Shown one piece after another: positions 1 to 8,259 of a stretch of 64,000 nucleotides of DNA (the first letter of the stretch is position 1; each line of letters starts with the position of its first letter). Source of the stretch: Chryseobacterium sp. IHB B 17019 (GTDB lineage Bacteria > Bacteroidota > Bacteroidia > Flavobacteriales > Weeksellaceae); the NCBI RefSeq assembly GCF_001456155.1, contig NZ_CP013293.1:2914001-2978000 (forward strand), in the 5' to 3' direction. A program made the translations under genes and the position numbers. Below the pieces are notes generated by a model. That model searched no databases, was not told where the DNA came from, and worked only from the letters and a program-made list of their open reading frames with translations.

Positions 1-395
1 TTCTTAATAATTTCTACTCTGCCTTCTTTCCAGGCCCAAAGTTGCGGAGAAATATAATAAACGACCTTAATCCCAAGTTCTTTCGCAAATTTTGCAATCC
101 TTAAATTGAATCCCGGATAATCAATTAAAATCAAAACATCCGGTTTATTTTTTTTTATATCTTTCTTACAAAACTTTATATTATTCAGAATTGTCCGCAG
201 GTTTTTTGCCACTTCCAAAAATCCCATAAAAGCAAGATCTTTGTAGTGTTTTACCAATGTTTCGCTTTGGGCAGCCATAAGATCACCGCCCCAAAACCTG
301 AATTCTGCATCCGGGTCTTTTTGTTTCAAAGCTTTCATCAAATTACCCCCGTGCAAGTCTCCGGAAGCTTCTCCTGCGATAATGTAATACTTCAT
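1..395 (-). CDS. lpxB: Lipid-A-disaccharide synthase, N-terminal part (cut by window edge)
   Basis: LpxB joins UDP-2,3-diacylglucosamine to lipid X to form the lipid A disaccharide at the inner membrane. The frame opens at ATG 393-395 and stays open to base 1, giving about 131 residues. It starts MKYYIIAGEASGDLHGG, the conserved LpxB N-terminus (GEASGD-H), and later carries YYISPQLWAW, also typical of the family. The remaining two thirds lies outside the window. The next gene upstream is divergent. A TATCTTTG box on this strand (525-532) could drive it with a long leader of about 120 bases. Identification is from recognised family motifs. Confidence 0.93.
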   Translation of the reverse strand, partial: MKYYIIAGEASGDLHGGNLMKALKQKDPDAEFRFWGGDLMAAQSETLVKHYKDLAFMGFLEVAKNLRTILNNIKFCKKDIKKNKPDVLILIDYPGFNLRIAKFAKELGIKVVYYISPQLWAWKEGRVEIIK

Positions 396-514
396 TTCTT
401 ATGAAATCTTTTTGTTTTTTTTAATGTCATCAGGAACTTCCATTATCGGCAATTATGGGACGTTTCTATGACAGGAATAGAGAACAAATAAGATGTTTTT
501 AAGATCTTAATTTG

Positions 515-532
515 TAAATTTGTTCAAAGATA
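515..532. promoter_or_regulatory. Facing -7 boxes between lpxB and the DUF2480 gene
   Basis: TAAATTTG on the + strand (515-522) and TATCTTTG on the - strand (525-532) both match the Bacteroidetes -7 consensus TAnnTTTG and are two bases apart. The + box lies 19 bases before the DUF2480 ATG. No clear TTG -33 element is visible for either box. Confidence 0.45.
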
Positions 533-541
533 ATGATAAAA

Positions 542-1051
542 ATGTCAGAAGAATTTGAAATCCGAAATAAAGTTGCAGAAAGCGGTCTTATCAATTTTGA
601 CCTTACCGATCTCATTCCTAAAGGTGTGAGAAAAGGCATTGACCTGAAAGATTTTCTTTTCATGGAGATGATTTTAAAAGAGAAAGATTTTCGTGAAAAG
701 GTAGCCTCCATTGATGTTGAAGAATACCGTGATGCTTATGTTTATATCTATAATTCTGCAGATGCGATTGTTCCTCTGTGGGCTTATTTTTTATTGACAG
801 CAAAGATTACTGATGTAACCAAAAAAATTGTTTTCGGAAATCGTGAAGATCTGGAAGTAATTTTAATGCATAATGCCATTAAAAATTATGATTTTGAGGA
901 AATGCGAGATAAAAGAGTACTGGTAAAAGGCTGCTCCGATAAAGAAATTCCTGAGAATGCCTATATTGAATTGGTAGAACAATTGAAACCGGTAGTAAAA
1001 TCATTAATGTTTGGTGAGGCATGCTCAATGGTTCCTATTTTAAAAAATTAG
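542..1051 (+). CDS. DUF2480 family protein
   Basis: This is a 169-residue soluble protein with no signal peptide and no membrane segment. It resembles the DUF2480 family of Bacteroidetes, whose function is unknown. The C-terminal part contains the Cys pair motif KGCSDKEIP and GEACSMVPI, and the conserved cysteines could bind metal, which is inference. I prefer the ATG at 542 (MSEEFEIRN) over the in-frame ATG at 533, because 533 is only 10 bases from the -7 box and MSEE matches the usual family start. It is divergent from lpxB and monocistronic. Confidence 0.75.
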   Translation: MSEEFEIRNKVAESGLINFDLTDLIPKGVRKGIDLKDFLFMEMILKEKDFREKVASIDVEEYRDAYVYIYNSADAIVPLWAYFLLTAKITDVTKKIVFGNREDLEVILMHNAIKNYDFEEMRDKRVLVKGCSDKEIPENAYIELVEQLKPVVKSLMFGEACSMVPILKN

Positions 1052-1136
1052 TAGAGAAAATATAATCTCCTGAAGAAATTCATAAACTTTAACACTGTTT
1101 TTTAATTAAAAAAAATTATCAAGGAATATTTTTTGA

Positions 1137-1144
1137 TAACTTTG
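1137..1144 (+). promoter_or_regulatory. -7 box of the DUF937 gene
   Basis: TAACTTTG matches TAnnTTTG and lies 30 bases before the chosen ATG. It overlaps the longer reading frame that starts at 1133, which argues against that earlier start. Confidence 0.5.
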
Positions 1145-1174
1145 GTTTACATAACAATTAAACAAACACAAACT

Positions 1175-1834
1175 ATGAGTTTAATCGACCTACTTACAGG
1201 AAACACCGGCAATCAGGTTGCCGAACAGGCTGAAGGCAAATTCGGGATCAGCAGAAACCAGGTGATTGCTTTGCTTGCGGTGGCTGCCCCACTGATTATT
1301 TCTTATCTTAGAAACAAATCTCAGGATTCCAACGAAGCAGAATCTTTAAATAAAGCTCTGGATAAAGATCACGACGGAAGTATTTTGGACGATGTTTCGC
1401 AAGCAGATGCAAGACAGGACGAAGGAAACTCTATTCTCAGCCATGTTTTTGGTGGGGATAAGCAGAATGTAGAAAACCAGCTGTCTCAAAATACAGGAAT
1501 TTCCATTGACAAAATCGGTCCTATCTTATCGATGCTGGCTCCGGTAATTATGGGATATATCGGAAGAGAAAAGCAACAGAATAATGTTGGTGCTGGCGGA
1601 TTGGGAGATTTACTGGGAGGAATTCTGGGAAATGCTTCGAATCAGGCTCAAAATCAGCAATCAAGCCCGCTCAATGACATTTTAGGAAGTGTTCTTGGAA
1701 ACGGACAGTCACAATCTTCCGGAAATCCACTGAATGATATTCTTGGAAGCGTTCTAGGAGGTGGAAACCAACAGAAACAACAAGGCGGAGGCGGATTAGG
1801 AGATATCCTGGGAAGCTTTTTAGGAGGAAAATAA
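1175..1834 (+). CDS. DUF937 domain protein with glycine/asparagine-rich repeated tail
   Basis: This 219-residue protein begins MSLIDLLTGNTG. The first ~130 residues resemble the DUF937 family: a hydrophobic stretch near residues 30-46 (ALLAVAAPLIISYL) and a second motif ILSMLAPVIMGYIG. From about residue 140 the chain becomes low complexity, rich in G, N, Q and S. It contains a short unit, LNDILGSVLG, seen twice exactly, plus related LGDLLGGILG and LGDILGSFLG. The function of DUF937 proteins is not established. The start at 1175 is chosen because the upstream extension overlaps the -7 box. A strong terminator follows 17 bases after the stop codon. Confidence 0.8.
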   Translation: MSLIDLLTGNTGNQVAEQAEGKFGISRNQVIALLAVAAPLIISYLRNKSQDSNEAESLNKALDKDHDGSILDDVSQADARQDEGNSILSHVFGGDKQNVENQLSQNTGISIDKIGPILSMLAPVIMGYIGREKQQNNVGAGGLGDLLGGILGNASNQAQNQQSSPLNDILGSVLGNGQSQSSGNPLNDILGSVLGGGNQQKQQGGGGLGDILGSFLGGK

Positions 1835-1850
1835 TTTAACTTTGTAATAC

Positions 1851-1886
1851 AAAAAAGACCGAGGATTAATTTCTTCGGTCTTTTTT
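1851..1886 (+). terminator. Intrinsic terminator after the DUF937 gene
   Basis: The stem AAAAAAGACCGA pairs with TCGGTCTTTTTT (1851-1862 with 1875-1886) and ends in a T-rich tail. The A-rich 5' side also gives a T run on the other strand, so it can serve the convergent THX gene as well. Confidence 0.85.
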
Positions 1887-1890
1887 ATTT

Positions 1891-2013
1891 TTACTCTTTT
1901 TTAGATTTTTCTTCTGAGGCTATCAAAGTTTTTGACGCTTTTCTTGGTCTTCTTTTTCCGTAGCTTCCATTGTTGATCTTACCTCTTTTAGATTTTTTGT
2001 CTCCTTTTCCCAT
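1891..2013 (-). CDS. 30S ribosomal protein THX
   Basis: This is a 40-residue, very basic protein (MGKGDKKSKRGK ... GSYGKRRPRK) that matches the THX/S31 family of small-subunit proteins found in Bacteroidetes and Thermus. THX binds in the 16S rRNA head and stabilises the subunit. The gene is short but unmistakable: the MGKGDKK-KRGKI-GSYGKRRPRK pattern spans the first 25 residues, followed by a Lys/Ser/Glu tail. It is convergent with the DUF937 gene and shares its bidirectional terminator. Confidence 0.9.
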   Translation of the reverse strand: MGKGDKKSKRGKINNGSYGKRRPRKASKTLIASEEKSKKE

Positions 2014-2103
2014 AATAATAAATTTTAGTTGATGCTTACGAATTTAGAAAATATGGCTCTAAAAACAAAGAATTGGGCTGTTAAAGTTTTTATAATCTTA
2101 GCT

Positions 2104-2192
2104 GGAAGTTTGAAGCTGGAGGATGGAAGTTAATATTGGAGCGTTAATTTTTACAATTTTAAAAAACTTCCATCCTCCAGCTTCAAACTTCC
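2104..2192. repeat. Perfect 28-bp inverted repeat
   Basis: The arm at 2104-2131 is the exact reverse complement of 2165-2192, with a 33-base spacer. Each arm contains the near-tandem words GGAAGTTTGAAG and GGAGGATGGAAGTT. It lies between THX and the MATE gene and abuts the stop codon of the latter, so it may also end that transcript. A related word lies inside tilS (about 37317-37342). Confidence 0.85.
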
Positions 2193-2198
2193 CTTCCT

Positions 2199-3593
2199 CT
2201 ACACTTTCATTGTCTTCCACTTCCCTCTCTTAAATAAGATGAAAGCTACGATAGTAATTAAAGTTTCTGCTGCGGGAATAGATATAAAAACACCTTTAGG
2301 CCCCATTTCAAAATGTTTTGAAAGAAAATAAGCCAACGGAATCTGGAACAACCAAAATCCGAAAACATTCACCCAAGTTGGTGTCCATGTATCTCCTGCT
2401 CCGTTGAAAGCATTGATCATCACCATCCCGATTCCATAGAAAATAAATCCTACACTCATAATGTGCAAAGCATTTTTAGCAACATTTTTGATTTCAGCTT
2501 CCTGTGTAAAAAATCCTACTAAAAAGTCGCCCAATAAGAAAAATATTAAGCTTACTGCGATCATAAAAATCACATTGTATTTTACAGTTTTCATGACAGA
2601 TTGTTCTGCCCTCAACATTTCATTGGCTCCCATGTTTTGTCCTACTAAAGTTGCAGCAGCGTTACTTAATCCCCAAGCCGGAAGCATGAAAAACATCATC
2701 AGCCTTAAAGCTGTCTGATATCCCGCAGAAGCATTTTCACCGCCTGTTGTCGCCACCAGTTGCGCAAGGAAAATCCAGCTGCATGAAGCAACCACGAATT
2801 GAAAAATCCCCGGAGTTGCAATTTTTACGGTTGATTTTATTAATTTAAAATCAGGTTTGAAATAATCTAAATGAATACGGATTTGCGTATCTGCAACCAA
2901 AAGATGATACAATTGATACATCACTCCGATGCTTCGCCCAATAGTGGTAGCCAAAGCAGCTCCCGTCAATCCCATCGCAGGAATCGGGCCTAAACCTTTG
3001 ATTAAAACCGGACAAAGAATAATATTGGCAATATTAGCAATCCAGAGAGATTTCATGGCAATGGCAGCATTTCCAGCTCCTCTGAAAATACCGTTGATTA
3101 AGAATAAAAGCATAATAATAACGCTGCTTCCCATCATGATTCTTGTAAAATCCTTTCCATAAGCTGCTGCCTCAGGCTTTGATCCCATCAGAATTAAAAT
3201 TTCCTCAGCATAAATCACTCCGAATAAACTCAAAATAAAAGTCACCACAAACGAAACCAATAAGACCTGTGCTGCACTTTTGGAAGCCTGATCAGGATTT
3301 TTTTCTCCGATTCTCCTTGCTACCATGGCAGTTGCCGCCATACTCATCCCGATCGCGATAGAATACATGATTGAAAGCACAGATTCCGTAAGACCAACTG
3401 TCTGAATCGCATAACCACTTTCCTTTAAATGACCCACAAAATATAGATCCACCAACGCAAATACAGATTCCATCGCCATTTCCAACATCATTGGAATGGC
3501 CAAAAGGAGCACCGCACTTCTTATGCTTGCTGTGGTATAATCTACTTCTTCACCGCTTAAGGCTTTTTTCAGAAAGTTAAAATATTTCGTCAT
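2199..3593 (-). CDS. MATE family efflux transporter
   Basis: This 464-residue integral membrane protein has the 12-helix layout of the MATE (multi antimicrobial extrusion) family, which exports cationic drugs or metabolites in exchange for Na+ or H+. It shows the typical N-terminal LAIPMMLEMAMESVFALVD and two homologous halves, with repeats of the G(A)ALAT and GAGDTWTP type in the loops. The length is normal for the family. The ATG at 3593 is the only good start. It appears monocistronic. The substrate cannot be inferred from sequence. Confidence 0.9.
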   Translation of the reverse strand: MTKYFNFLKKALSGEEVDYTTASIRSAVLLLAIPMMLEMAMESVFALVDLYFVGHLKESGYAIQTVGLTESVLSIMYSIAIGMSMAATAMVARRIGEKNPDQASKSAAQVLLVSFVVTFILSLFGVIYAEEILILMGSKPEAAAYGKDFTRIMMGSSVIIMLLFLINGIFRGAGNAAIAMKSLWIANIANIILCPVLIKGLGPIPAMGLTGAALATTIGRSIGVMYQLYHLLVADTQIRIHLDYFKPDFKLIKSTVKIATPGIFQFVVASCSWIFLAQLVATTGGENASAGYQTALRLMMFFMLPAWGLSNAAATLVGQNMGANEMLRAEQSVMKTVKYNVIFMIAVSLIFFLLGDFLVGFFTQEAEIKNVAKNALHIMSVGFIFYGIGMVMINAFNGAGDTWTPTWVNVFGFWLFQIPLAYFLSKHFEMGPKGVFISIPAAETLITIVAFILFKRGKWKTMKV

Positions 3594-3769
3594 AATCTGT
3601 CATTTAGTTATGCAAAAATATAGATTCAAAAGTGATAAAGACTTGGCATATGAAAAGTTTTTCTATCAGATAGAAAAAGGATTGTATTCTTTGACGATTC
3701 CGGCATTCGTCATTATCCTTAAAATGATGTCCTTTTTCTTGATTAATAGCTTCTCTATATGAAAATCAG

Positions 3770-3790
3770 GCTCTTTAAAAAGAAAAGAGC
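3770..3790 (-). terminator. Weak hairpin downstream of the sigma/zinc-finger pair
   Basis: GCTCTTT (3770-3776) pairs with AAAGAGC (3784-3790), 4 bases past the stop of the zinc-finger gene. Only a short T stretch follows on the - strand, so termination is plausible but weak. Confidence 0.4.
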
Positions 3791-3794
3791 GATA

Positions 3795-4061
3795 TTATTT
3801 TTCTTTAAAATTTAATTTGATTCTGTCTTTAAGGTCTTGCGGAGCCTTTTCAGCATCAATTAAAGTTTCATTATGAAAATGATTATAAAGAGCTTTATCT
3901 ATTATTTTTGTCTGTTTTTTGAAAGTCTGGCAGCAATTGCAGAAAGCTATATGAAATTTCATCCTCAGCCATGCAGAAAGGGAAACAGAAGCTTCTTCGG
4001 ATTTCACGATGGTAAGGGAAGTCTCTTTACAATTATGTAAAAGGTTATCTAAAAAATTCAT
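3795..4061 (-). CDS. Putative anti-sigma factor, small zinc-finger type
   Basis: This is an 88-residue protein with no membrane segment. The segment MKFHIAFCNCCQTF has an H-x3-C-x2-C arrangement with an upstream Cys near residue 11 (HNCKETS). This matches the zf-HC2 pattern of zinc-binding anti-sigma factors. It starts two bases after the ECF sigma gene stops, so the two are co-transcribed. By family logic it should bind and restrain that sigma factor in the cytoplasm, but neither target nor signal is shown by the sequence. There is no transmembrane sensor domain. Function is inferred from the motif and neighbour. Confidence 0.6.
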   Translation of the reverse strand: MNFLDNLLHNCKETSLTIVKSEEASVSLSAWLRMKFHIAFCNCCQTFKKQTKIIDKALYNHFHNETLIDAEKAPQDLKDRIKLNFKEK

Positions 4062-4063
4062 CT

Positions 4064-4651
4064 TTAAATACTTATATCATTTTTTTCCAGGCAGCTTCTC
4101 AATAAAGTTTTTGAACGAAAAAGAAGTACCCAATAATTTGACGAAGTAATATTAAGATCCTTACAAATTTTTTGAGAATCTTCATCCATCATATATTTGG
4201 CCACGAAAACAGGCCTCAGCTTTGGTGGAAGCTTTTGAAGGCAAAGCTCAAGAATCCTATAAAATTCTTTGCTTATTATATAGCTGTCTGCACTTTCTGA
4301 GATATAATCTCTATTAATATCATTTTTCCATCTTCCATAATTGCTTTGATTAAAAAAAGCATTCTCAAAAGAATCTGCCGTATCAGACAGATATTCTTCA
4401 TAGTGTTGCGAGCTGCTTTTTTTCCTGTAATAATCTATGATTTTATTTTTAAGAATACTTGTAAGCCATGTTTTTACAGAGGCTTTACCCTGAAACTGAC
4501 CTATTCCTTTATAAGCGGAAAGAAATGTTTCCTGCACAATATCTTCTGCATCCTCCCTGGAACCTACCCTGGTCACGGTAAAAGCATACAAAAAATCTGT
4601 AAATTCATCTACCCATTGTTCCGGATTCGGGGGATTATTTTTTTCGATCAT
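4064..4651 (-). CDS. ECF-type RNA polymerase sigma-70 factor
   Basis: This 195-residue sigma factor has region 2 at residues ~12-85 (VGSREDAEDIVQETFLSAYK, then VKTWLTSILKNKIIDYYR) and region 4 at ~130-190 (LPPKLRPVFVAKYMMDEDSQ, SSNYWVLLFRSKTLLRSCL). The spacing is that of extracytoplasmic-function sigma factors that direct small stress regulons. A 40-residue linker with Asp/Ser-rich sequence separates the regions. The ATG at 4651 fits. It forms a two-gene operon with the zinc-finger protein. I do not see a clear promoter of its own; ECF genes often autoregulate, but that cannot be verified here. Confidence 0.88.
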   Translation of the reverse strand: MIEKNNPPNPEQWVDEFTDFLYAFTVTRVGSREDAEDIVQETFLSAYKGIGQFQGKASVKTWLTSILKNKIIDYYRKKSSSQHYEEYLSDTADSFENAFFNQSNYGRWKNDINRDYISESADSYIISKEFYRILELCLQKLPPKLRPVFVAKYMMDEDSQKICKDLNITSSNYWVLLFRSKTLLRSCLEKNDISI

Positions 4652-4982
4652 TTATTTTTCGTGTGTTTATAAAGTTGGTAAAATTAAAAAAAATAATTTA
4701 TAAAATACACAATATCAATAGTTTAACTAAATTTAGAAATATTTTAAACCTATTAAATATTGATACATCATTTTTTATTTTAATCATTTGTTTCTGTATG
4801 AAAAAATTCCTAATTCCAACAGTAAGTATATCATCATCAAAAAAGAAATGTTTAAAAATATATCCCAAACTTGCTTTCAGAAGTTTTTTTATTTTTAAAA
4901 CCTTCAAAAATCTTATCTTTGCAAACGAAAATTAAAGACTTAAAAATTTGGGTCTTATACATTGAACTTTAAACAAACAATT
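4652..4982. other. 331-base A/T-rich divergent intergenic region
   Basis: This lies between the ECF sigma gene and aspS. It is dominated by A and T tracts. Short open frames on both strands (about 70-90 codons) are rich in Ile/Lys/Phe/Asn, overlap each other and look random. The only defined signal I can see is the aspS -7 box at 4914-4921. Confidence 0.7.
4914..4921 (+). promoter_or_regulatory. -7 box of aspS
   Basis: TATCTTTG is a perfect TAnnTTTG match, 61 bases before the chosen ATG. No TTG is visible at the -33 spacing, only a T run. Confidence 0.55.
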
Positions 4983-6737
4983 ATGTTTCGATCACACACA
5001 AACGGGGAATTATCTCTAAAAAATCTTAATGAAGAAGTTACACTTTCAGGATGGGTACAAACCATTCGTGATAAAGGATTTATGATTTGGATAGATCTTC
5101 GGGATCGTTACGGAATTACTCAGTTGGTTTTCGACCAGGACCGTTCTTCAGCGGAATTGATGGAAAATGCAAAAAAACTGGGACGTGAATTTGTGATTCA
5201 GGTTACAGGAAAAGTAATCGAAAGAGTAAGCAAAAACCCCAATATTCCGACAGGGGAAATCGAAATTTTAGTTGAGAAATTAACCCTTCTTAATGATTCC
5301 CAGCTTCCGCCATTCACAATTGAAGTCGAAACTGACGGTGGTGAAGAATTAAGAATGAAATACCGTTACCTGGACATCAGAAGAGCTCCGGTAAGAGATA
5401 AACTGATCTTCCGTCACAAAATGGCACAGAAGGTGAGAAACTACCTTTCAGACGAAGGATTTATCGAGGTTGAAACTCCCGTTTTAATCAAATCTACTCC
5501 GGAAGGCGCGCGCGATTTCGTGGTTCCGAGCAGAATGAATCCGGGACAGTTTTATGCATTGCCACAATCTCCACAAACCTTTAAACAACTATTGATGGTG
5601 GGTGGAATGGATAAATATTTCCAGATCGTGAAATGTTTCCGTGACGAAGATTTAAGAGCTGACAGACAGCCGGAATTTACACAAATCGACTGCGAGATGG
5701 CTTTTGTAGATCAGGAAGATGTGATGAACGTTTTTGAAGGAATGACGAAAACGTTGTTGAAAGACATTACAGGCCAGGAATTCGGAGCTTTCCCAAGAAT
5801 GACGTTCGCTGATGCGATGCAAAAATACGGAAACGATAAACCGGATATCCGTTTCGGAATGGAATTCGTTGAGTTGAATGAATTAGTAAAAGGAAAAGAT
5901 TTCAAAATATTTGATGACGCCGAATTGGTTGTCGGAATCAATGTTGAAGGTTGCGCAGATTACACAAGAAAGCAAATCGACGAGCTTGTTGATTGGGTGA
6001 AAAGACCTCAAATTGGAGCTTCAGGAATGGTTTGGGTGAAATTCCAGAATGATGGTGTAAAAACTTCTTCTGTGAATAAATTCTACAACGAGGAAGATTT
6101 AGCGAAAATTATCGAGAAATTCGAGGCGAAAGAAGGAGATTTAATGCTAATTCTTTCAGGAAACGAACATAAAGTAAGAACTCAGCTTTCTGCGTTGAGA
6201 ATGGAGCTTGGAAACCGTTTGGGATTAAGAAAAGGAGACGTTTTTGCACCACTTTGGGTGGTTGATTTCCCGTTATTGGAATTTGATGAAGAAAGCGGTC
6301 GTTATCACGCGATGCACCATCCTTTCACCTCTCCGAAGCCGGAAGATGTTCATTTGTTGGAAACTGATCCCGGAAAAGCCAGAGCCAACGCTTACGATAT
6401 GGTTTTAAACGGAAACGAAATCGGCGGTGGTTCTATCAGGATTTTCGACAGAGATTTACAGTCAAAAATGTTTGACTTATTAGGATTCTCGAAAGAAGAA
6501 GCAGAAGCACAGTTCGGATTCTTAATGAACGCCTTCAAATACGGAGCTCCGCCTCATGGTGGTCTGGCTTTCGGATTTGACCGCCTGGTAGCAATCCTTG
6601 ACGGAAACGAAGTGATCAGAGATTATATTGCTTTCCCTAAAAATAATTCAGGACGCGATGTGATGATTGATGCGCCGGCCGCAATTGCTGATGAGCAGCT
6701 TGATGAACTGGAATTGAAATTGAATTTAAAAGCATAA
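4983..6737 (+). CDS. aspS: Aspartate--tRNA ligase
   Basis: This class II aminoacyl-tRNA synthetase charges tRNA-Asp in the cytoplasm. The 584 residues show an N-terminal OB-fold anticodon domain ([20 protein letters not shown]), motif 2 with [16 protein letters not shown], an inserted GAD-type domain in the middle, and motif 3 [13 protein letters not shown] near the C-terminus. Length is normal for bacterial AspRS. The start [10 protein letters not shown] at 4983 is the family start; an ATG 21 bases upstream is less likely. A terminator follows directly. It is monocistronic. Confidence 0.96.
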   Translation: MFRSHTNGELSLKNLNEEVTLSGWVQTIRDKGFMIWIDLRDRYGITQLVFDQDRSSAELMENAKKLGREFVIQVTGKVIERVSKNPNIPTGEIEILVEKLTLLNDSQLPPFTIEVETDGGEELRMKYRYLDIRRAPVRDKLIFRHKMAQKVRNYLSDEGFIEVETPVLIKSTPEGARDFVVPSRMNPGQFYALPQSPQTFKQLLMVGGMDKYFQIVKCFRDEDLRADRQPEFTQIDCEMAFVDQEDVMNVFEGMTKTLLKDITGQEFGAFPRMTFADAMQKYGNDKPDIRFGMEFVELNELVKGKDFKIFDDAELVVGINVEGCADYTRKQIDELVDWVKRPQIGASGMVWVKFQNDGVKTSSVNKFYNEEDLAKIIEKFEAKEGDLMLILSGNEHKVRTQLSALRMELGNRLGLRKGDVFAPLWVVDFPLLEFDEESGRYHAMHHPFTSPKPEDVHLLETDPGKARANAYDMVLNGNEIGGGSIRIFDRDLQSKMFDLLGFSKEEAEAQFGFLMNAFKYGAPPHGGLAFGFDRLVAILDGNEVIRDYIAFPKNNSGRDVMIDAPAAIADEQLDELELKLNLKA

Positions 6738-6740
6738 ATT

Positions 6741-6770
6741 AAAAGCGGGGATTTTTTCTCCGCTTTTTTT
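6741..6770 (+). terminator. Intrinsic terminator of aspS
   Basis: AAAAGCGG (6741-6748) pairs with CCGCTTTT (6760-6767) and is followed by a T run, starting 4 bases after the stop codon. Confidence 0.85.
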
Positions 6771-6779
6771 ATTTTTATA

Positions 6780-7007
6780 ATGACAAAACAAGAATTTATT
6801 TTATTCACAGAAAATCTCAGAACAGATTTTATCGAAAATAAGGAACGGTGGGAAAACAAAACTATTGAAGATTACCTTGAAGCAATGTCGAGCTATGTTG
6901 AAGACATTGATGGATATTACAAAAACACAAATCAAAACATTAATTTAGAAATGGTTAATTGGAAGGTTTTTTCCGATATTTTGAAAGGAAGCTCTATTTA
7001 TGAATGA
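6780..7007 (+). CDS. Small DUF7660-like protein
   Basis: This 75-residue acidic protein has the pattern W-x-N-x-T-x-x-x-YLEAM...DIDGYY followed by NWKVFSDILKGSSIYE. That resembles the DUF7660 family of small soluble proteins, which have no known function and often occur near toxin-immunity genes or phage genes. Here it simply follows the aspS terminator. The match is from memory of the family pattern and should be treated as tentative. There is no signal peptide or membrane segment. The start lies only about 10 bases after the terminator, so its promoter is unclear and may depend on read-through. Confidence 0.6.
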   Translation: MTKQEFILFTENLRTDFIENKERWENKTIEDYLEAMSSYVEDIDGYYKNTNQNINLEMVNWKVFSDILKGSSIYE

Positions 7008-7030
7008 TAAAAATAAAGTCCCTACAAATT

Positions 7031-8173
7031 TCAAATAACTTTTTTAAGTATCGTAATCCATATCGTTGAAAACAACAATGACAAACAAGTGATTCCCAAA
7101 CCCGTTTTATAAAGTCCATACTCAATAATTCCGGCTTTATAAGCTATGGAAAGTGCCAGAATACCGAATTCTCCGGTTTGCGAGAGCAATGCTCCGCCGT
7201 ACCAACTGTCTTTCCAGTTGTACTTCAACAGACGGAAAATAATTGCAGACATGAGACTGTTGCTCATCAACACAACCAATGTCCCCAAGAATATAAGCTG
7301 ATAATTTGAGTATAGATAAGAAATATCAATTCGTAATCCTATCGAGACAAAAAATAAAGTAACGAAGAAAACTTTAAAAGAAGCCAAGGAACGTTCCAGC
7401 CAGTTGAAGACATTGATCCTTCCTACCAAAATCCCCGCAATAAAACTTCCCAGCGCACTGCTGAGCCCGATAACTTCAGCAAAAAGACCAAACCCGAGAC
7501 AAATAAACAGTCCCATAAAAACTTGTAAATCATGATCGTTTCCGATAATCCTGAAGAATCTCCACAATTTTATTTCCCTGGAGTTCCTGATTTTTTTAAA
7601 CACAAAGAAAATAACGATACACACAATAGCCGGAAGTATGATACTCCAAAAATCAAAACCGCTACCACTCCAGACTTTAAGTAATGTCAAAACCGGTGCT
7701 AGAAGAAGATCCTGAAGAATTAACATGTTAAGAATTGTAAGCCCGAAGGCTGTTTTTAAAGTATTATGTTTCCTCAGGAATTCACTGACTACCGCTGTGC
7801 TGTTAAAAACAAAAAGGATGGCAATTAAAATAATACTTTTAAAGGAAAGCTCCATGATATTTCCTACTAAAAAAGCAAAAGCGATGCTTAAAAGAATTTT
7901 CATACACTGCGCTATCACAGGTTTTACCAATAAGCTTCGGTTATCCGGAACATTGATTTCCGTACCGAGAAAAAACATCATCAGCAAAATTCCTATTTCC
8001 CCGATGATTTCAATTTCGTCGGGTTTTGTGAATACCTTCAAAATACTGGGACCCAGTACAATTCCGGCAATTATATAAGCAATTAAATAAGGCTGCTTCA
8101 GTTTTTTCAGCAAAAACATCATACCCAAAGTAGTAAAGCATAACAGACATATCGGCCAAAGTAATGTATTCAT
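7031..8173 (-). CDS. Cation:proton antiporter, CPA2 type
   Basis: This 380-residue polytopic membrane protein is of the Na+/H+ exchanger fold, in the KefB/GerN-like CPA2 group. It would exchange K+ or Na+ for H+ across the inner membrane. About 11-12 hydrophobic segments are visible, with family motifs such as AGIVLGPS and FFLGTEINV near the N-terminus, FNSTAVVSEFL in the middle and LSQTGEFGILALSIA near the C-terminus. It ends shortly after the last helix, so it lacks the RCK/TrkA_N regulatory domain of full-length KefB. It is convergent with the DUF7660-like gene. Ion specificity is unknown. Confidence 0.85.
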   Translation of the reverse strand: MNTLLWPICLLCFTTLGMMFLLKKLKQPYLIAYIIAGIVLGPSILKVFTKPDEIEIIGEIGILLMMFFLGTEINVPDNRSLLVKPVIAQCMKILLSIAFAFLVGNIMELSFKSIILIAILFVFNSTAVVSEFLRKHNTLKTAFGLTILNMLILQDLLLAPVLTLLKVWSGSGFDFWSIILPAIVCIVIFFVFKKIRNSREIKLWRFFRIIGNDHDLQVFMGLFICLGFGLFAEVIGLSSALGSFIAGILVGRINVFNWLERSLASFKVFFVTLFFVSIGLRIDISYLYSNYQLIFLGTLVVLMSNSLMSAIIFRLLKYNWKDSWYGGALLSQTGEFGILALSIAYKAGIIEYGLYKTGLGITCLSLLFSTIWITILKKVI

Positions 8174-8216
8174 AAGGACTTACAAATATATTATGGTTAA
8201 CAGATACAAATAAAAA

Positions 8217-8244
8217 AATGGTTTTCCATAAGCGGAAAACCATT
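8217..8244 (-). terminator. Intrinsic terminator of hsp20
   Basis: An 11-bp perfect stem (8217-8227 with 8234-8244), AATGGTTTTCC with its complement, has a 6-base loop and is followed on the - strand by seven T. It separates hsp20 from the antiporter gene downstream. Confidence 0.88.
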
Positions 8245-8259
8245 GTGAAATATTGCCAG

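Noticed and set aside
3610..3762. 50-codon frame (MQKYRFKSDK...) between the MATE gene and the zinc-finger gene
   Set aside because: No promoter box, no recognisable motif and an ordinary A/T-rich composition; more likely chance, though a gene fragment is possible.
4663..4935. Overlapping frames of 69-90 codons on both strands before aspS
   Set aside because: Rich in Ile/Lys/Phe/Asn, overlap each other and cover the aspS promoter; typical A/T-rich noise.
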